From: Nitrospirota bacterium
GTDB lineage: Bacteria > Nitrospirota > Thermodesulfovibrionia > UBA6902 > BMS3Bbin08
Assembly: GCA_016208845.1 (NCBI GenBank)
Contig: JACQXH010000100.1
Span: 1 to 6,271, forward strand
Reading direction: 5' to 3'
DNA length: 6,271 bases
Each line of letters opens with the position of its first letter. Positions within the stretch are counted from its first letter, which is position 1. Shown one piece after another: positions 5,400 through 6,271 of the stretch. Position numbers and translations under genes: made by a program. A model generated the notes under the pieces. That model was given only the letters and a program-made list of their open reading frames with translations, had not been told where the DNA came from and did no database searches.

Positions 5400-5945
5400 T
5401 TATAACCTTCCAACCAACAAGATCTTTTTTGTATTCAAAAGTTTTTTAAGCACGCGGTCGCCTGACTTCTTTTTTGTTCTGTATTCTGATTGACCCAGGA
5501 CCTGATAGCGGATTTCTCTCCCGAATCTTTTCTCGACATCTTCCAATTTTGTTTTAATATGATTAGAATCGCTTACAATGAATAATTCTAATAGAGGTGC
5601 ATTTGGATCTTCAGTGAATTGACCGTGGATGAAAGCGGCCTTGGCTTCAGCGGCCTTTAATACTGATTTGAGTGCGCCGTGTATGCCTAATGATTTGGCT
5701 ATGAGGCCTTTAAGTTCGGGGAAGAGGGATGAGTCTTTATTAGCCCTGAAGTATTTCAGGTTACCTTCCTTTTCACTCGTCACAAGGCCCATCTGCTCCA
5801 GCTTGTCGAGTTCTTTTTTTACCCCTGACGGATTTTTTCCGACAAGACGTGAAACTTCCCGCACATAAAACTTTTCTTCGGGACTATTGAAAAGCAGCGA
5901 CATGATGTCAGCTCTTATCCCTGATGTGAAAAGTTTCTCTAACAT
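5400..5945 (-). CDS. Winged-helix transcriptional regulator with degenerate nucleotidyltransferase-like domain
   Basis: 181 aa. The N-terminal part is a winged helix-turn-helix of ArsR/MarR type: LFTSGIRADIMSLLF (5-19), FYVREVSRLVGKNPSGVKKE (26-45) with the recognition helix, LDKLEQMGLVTSEKEGNLKY (46-65), then FRANKDSSLFPELKGLI. This layout (REI-R--G-s-g-v-rEL--L---GLV, then yyraN---lfpEL) is the known class of HTH proteins fused to a MNT-type nucleotidyltransferase fold. The second domain begins at about residue 100, but the expected AF-YGSFA--- SD-DL signature reads AFIHGQFTEDPNAPLLELFI (104-123). The GS serine is replaced by Gln and the first metal Asp by Glu, with no DxD, so catalysis is unlikely and a ligand or partner role is more plausible. 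Start at 5945: no Shine-Dalgarno, but a good promoter ends 9 nt upstream. Its neighbour downstream is the Lys-rich peptide. Targets are unknown; autoregulation is possible given an inverted repeat in the promoter. Confidence 0.8.
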   Translation of the reverse strand: MLEKLFTSGIRADIMSLLFNSPEEKFYVREVSRLVGKNPSGVKKELDKLEQMGLVTSEKEGNLKYFRANKDSSLFPELKGLIAKSLGIHGALKSVLKAAEAKAAFIHGQFTEDPNAPLLELFIVSDSNHIKTKLEDVEKRFGREIRYQVLGQSEYRTKKKSGDRVLKKLLNTKKILLVGRL

Positions 5946-5954
5946 ATTGAGATT

Positions 5955-5983
5955 ATTTTATATGACAAAAATAAACTTGTCAA
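5955..5983 (-). promoter_or_regulatory. Sigma70-type promoter of the minus-strand regulator, near-leaderless
   Basis: On the minus strand a perfect TTGACA (5983-5978) is followed after 17 nt by TAAAAT (5960-5955), 5/6 to consensus. Only 9 nt lie between the -10 box and the ATG at 5945, so the mRNA leader would be about 0-4 nt (start near A5948). No Shine-Dalgarno is present. Confidence 0.7.
5963..5982. promoter_or_regulatory. Inverted repeat TGACAA-N8-TTGTCA inside the regulator promoter, candidate operator
   Basis: TGACAA (5963-5968) and TTGTCA (5977-5982) are perfect inverted arms centred in the promoter spacer, one arm covering most of the -35 box. Binding of a dimeric winged-helix protein here would block polymerase, so it is a candidate autoregulatory site. 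Part of the symmetry is forced by the -35 sequence. Confidence 0.4.
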
Positions 5984-6057
5984 GAGAAAAATGCAAATAA
6001 AGAACATAGACTTACTTTTTGTAAACGATTTGAATGTTGCGGTTGATGATACAATCG

Positions 6058-6086
6058 TTGACATAAAATGAACATCTGAATATAAG
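6058..6086 (+). promoter_or_regulatory. Sigma70-type promoter directed rightward, target outside or unidentified
   Basis: A perfect TTGACA (6058-6063), a 17-nt spacer and TATAAG (6081-6086, 5/6) form a good promoter pointing to the right and divergent from the regulator promoter. Transcription would start near 6092. No convincing gene lies between there and the window end, so it would make a leader of about 180 nt or more, or a small RNA. Confidence 0.5.
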
Positions 6087-6271
6087 ATGCAGTGGCCTGG
6101 AAAAGTGTACAAGATGGATTTTCTCCTCTGTCAGCGGTGTGAATTACAATATGCCGGATCGGATTTAAATAAGACAAAGTAATATAAAAAACACAAGACC
6201 AAATGTGTCATGGGATATATTAGTATTAAAATTAATTATCATATTTTTATTCAAATAACGAGGTTAAAAAA

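Larger units (their letters stand above)
5946..6271. other. Gene-poor AT-rich region at the right edge
   Basis: Besides the two divergent promoters described separately, I see no gene here. Two short plus-strand frames share one phase: 26 codons from ATG 5991 to the TGA at 6069-6071, then 31 codons from ATG 6087 to the TAA at 6180-6182, the second with a CQRC motif. Neither has a good ribosome binding site or family resemblance. The last 90 bases are very AT-rich. GAGG at 6259-6262, followed by TTAAAAAA at the edge, could be the Shine-Dalgarno of a plus-strand gene starting just beyond the window. Confidence 0.4.

Noticed and set aside
5215..5493. 92-aa plus-strand ORF rich in Phe and Ala
   Set aside because: It is the antisense of the Lys/Ala peptide (AAG/AAA read as CTT/TTT) and of the regulator's 3' end, and it runs through the terminator stem.
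5980..6177. 65-aa minus-strand ORF
   Set aside because: No Shine-Dalgarno, no recognisable motif, and it runs into the regulator promoter.
5991..6182. Two short plus-strand ORFs in the same phase separated by a TGA (6069-6071), the second with CQRC
   Set aside because: Considered as a broken gene, but there is no family resemblance, no good ribosome binding site, and the rightward promoter lies across the junction.

Overview
The window looks like chromosomal DNA from an anaerobic, cytochrome-rich bacterium. The order yicC-remA-gmk-rpoZ-coaBC, the multihaem cytochrome and the protein character suggest a Nitrospirota (Thermodesulfovibrio-like) or deltaproteobacterial lineage. That placement is inference; no rRNA or other decisive marker is present.

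Layout. (1) Bases 1-1389 (+) hold the 3' part of a c-type cytochrome gene with five CXXCH haem sites. Its frame is open at the left edge, so the gene begins outside the window. (2) Bases 1390-1645 are an AT-rich intergenic region ending in a sigma70-type promoter that lies almost on top of the yicC start codon. (3) Bases 1646-5085 (+) are a five-gene block: yicC (RNase family), remA/DUF370 (DNA-binding regulator), gmk (guanylate kinase), rpoZ (RNA polymerase omega) and coaBC (coenzyme A synthesis). remA to coaBC are tightly packed, with gaps of 12 and 1 nt and then a 1-nt overlap. yicC is separated from remA by about 140 nt of palindromic and short tandem repeats, and its 3' end is damaged. 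(4) Bases 5086-5288 lie between convergent genes and carry a repeat-like segment and a strong terminator for the minus strand. (5) Bases 5289-5945 (-) are a small two-gene unit: a winged-helix regulator with a degenerate nucleotidyltransferase-like domain, then a 21-codon Lys/Ala-rich peptide gene with a near-consensus Shine-Dalgarno, then the terminator. (6) Bases 5946-6271 contain the regulator promoter with an inverted repeat inside it, a second divergent sigma70-like promoter, and AT-rich sequence ending in a possible ribosome binding site for a gene beyond the right edge.

The gmk-rpoZ-coaBC block is ordinary housekeeping: GMP to GDP, RNA polymerase assembly, and two steps of coenzyme A synthesis. 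The points most worth attention are these: yicC has lost its most conserved C-terminal motif through an internal deletion that also shifts the frame, while the old C-terminus is still readable in another frame; the 21-residue basic peptide forms a unit with the regulator; and the two best promoters have so little room before their start codons that leaderless transcripts are predicted.
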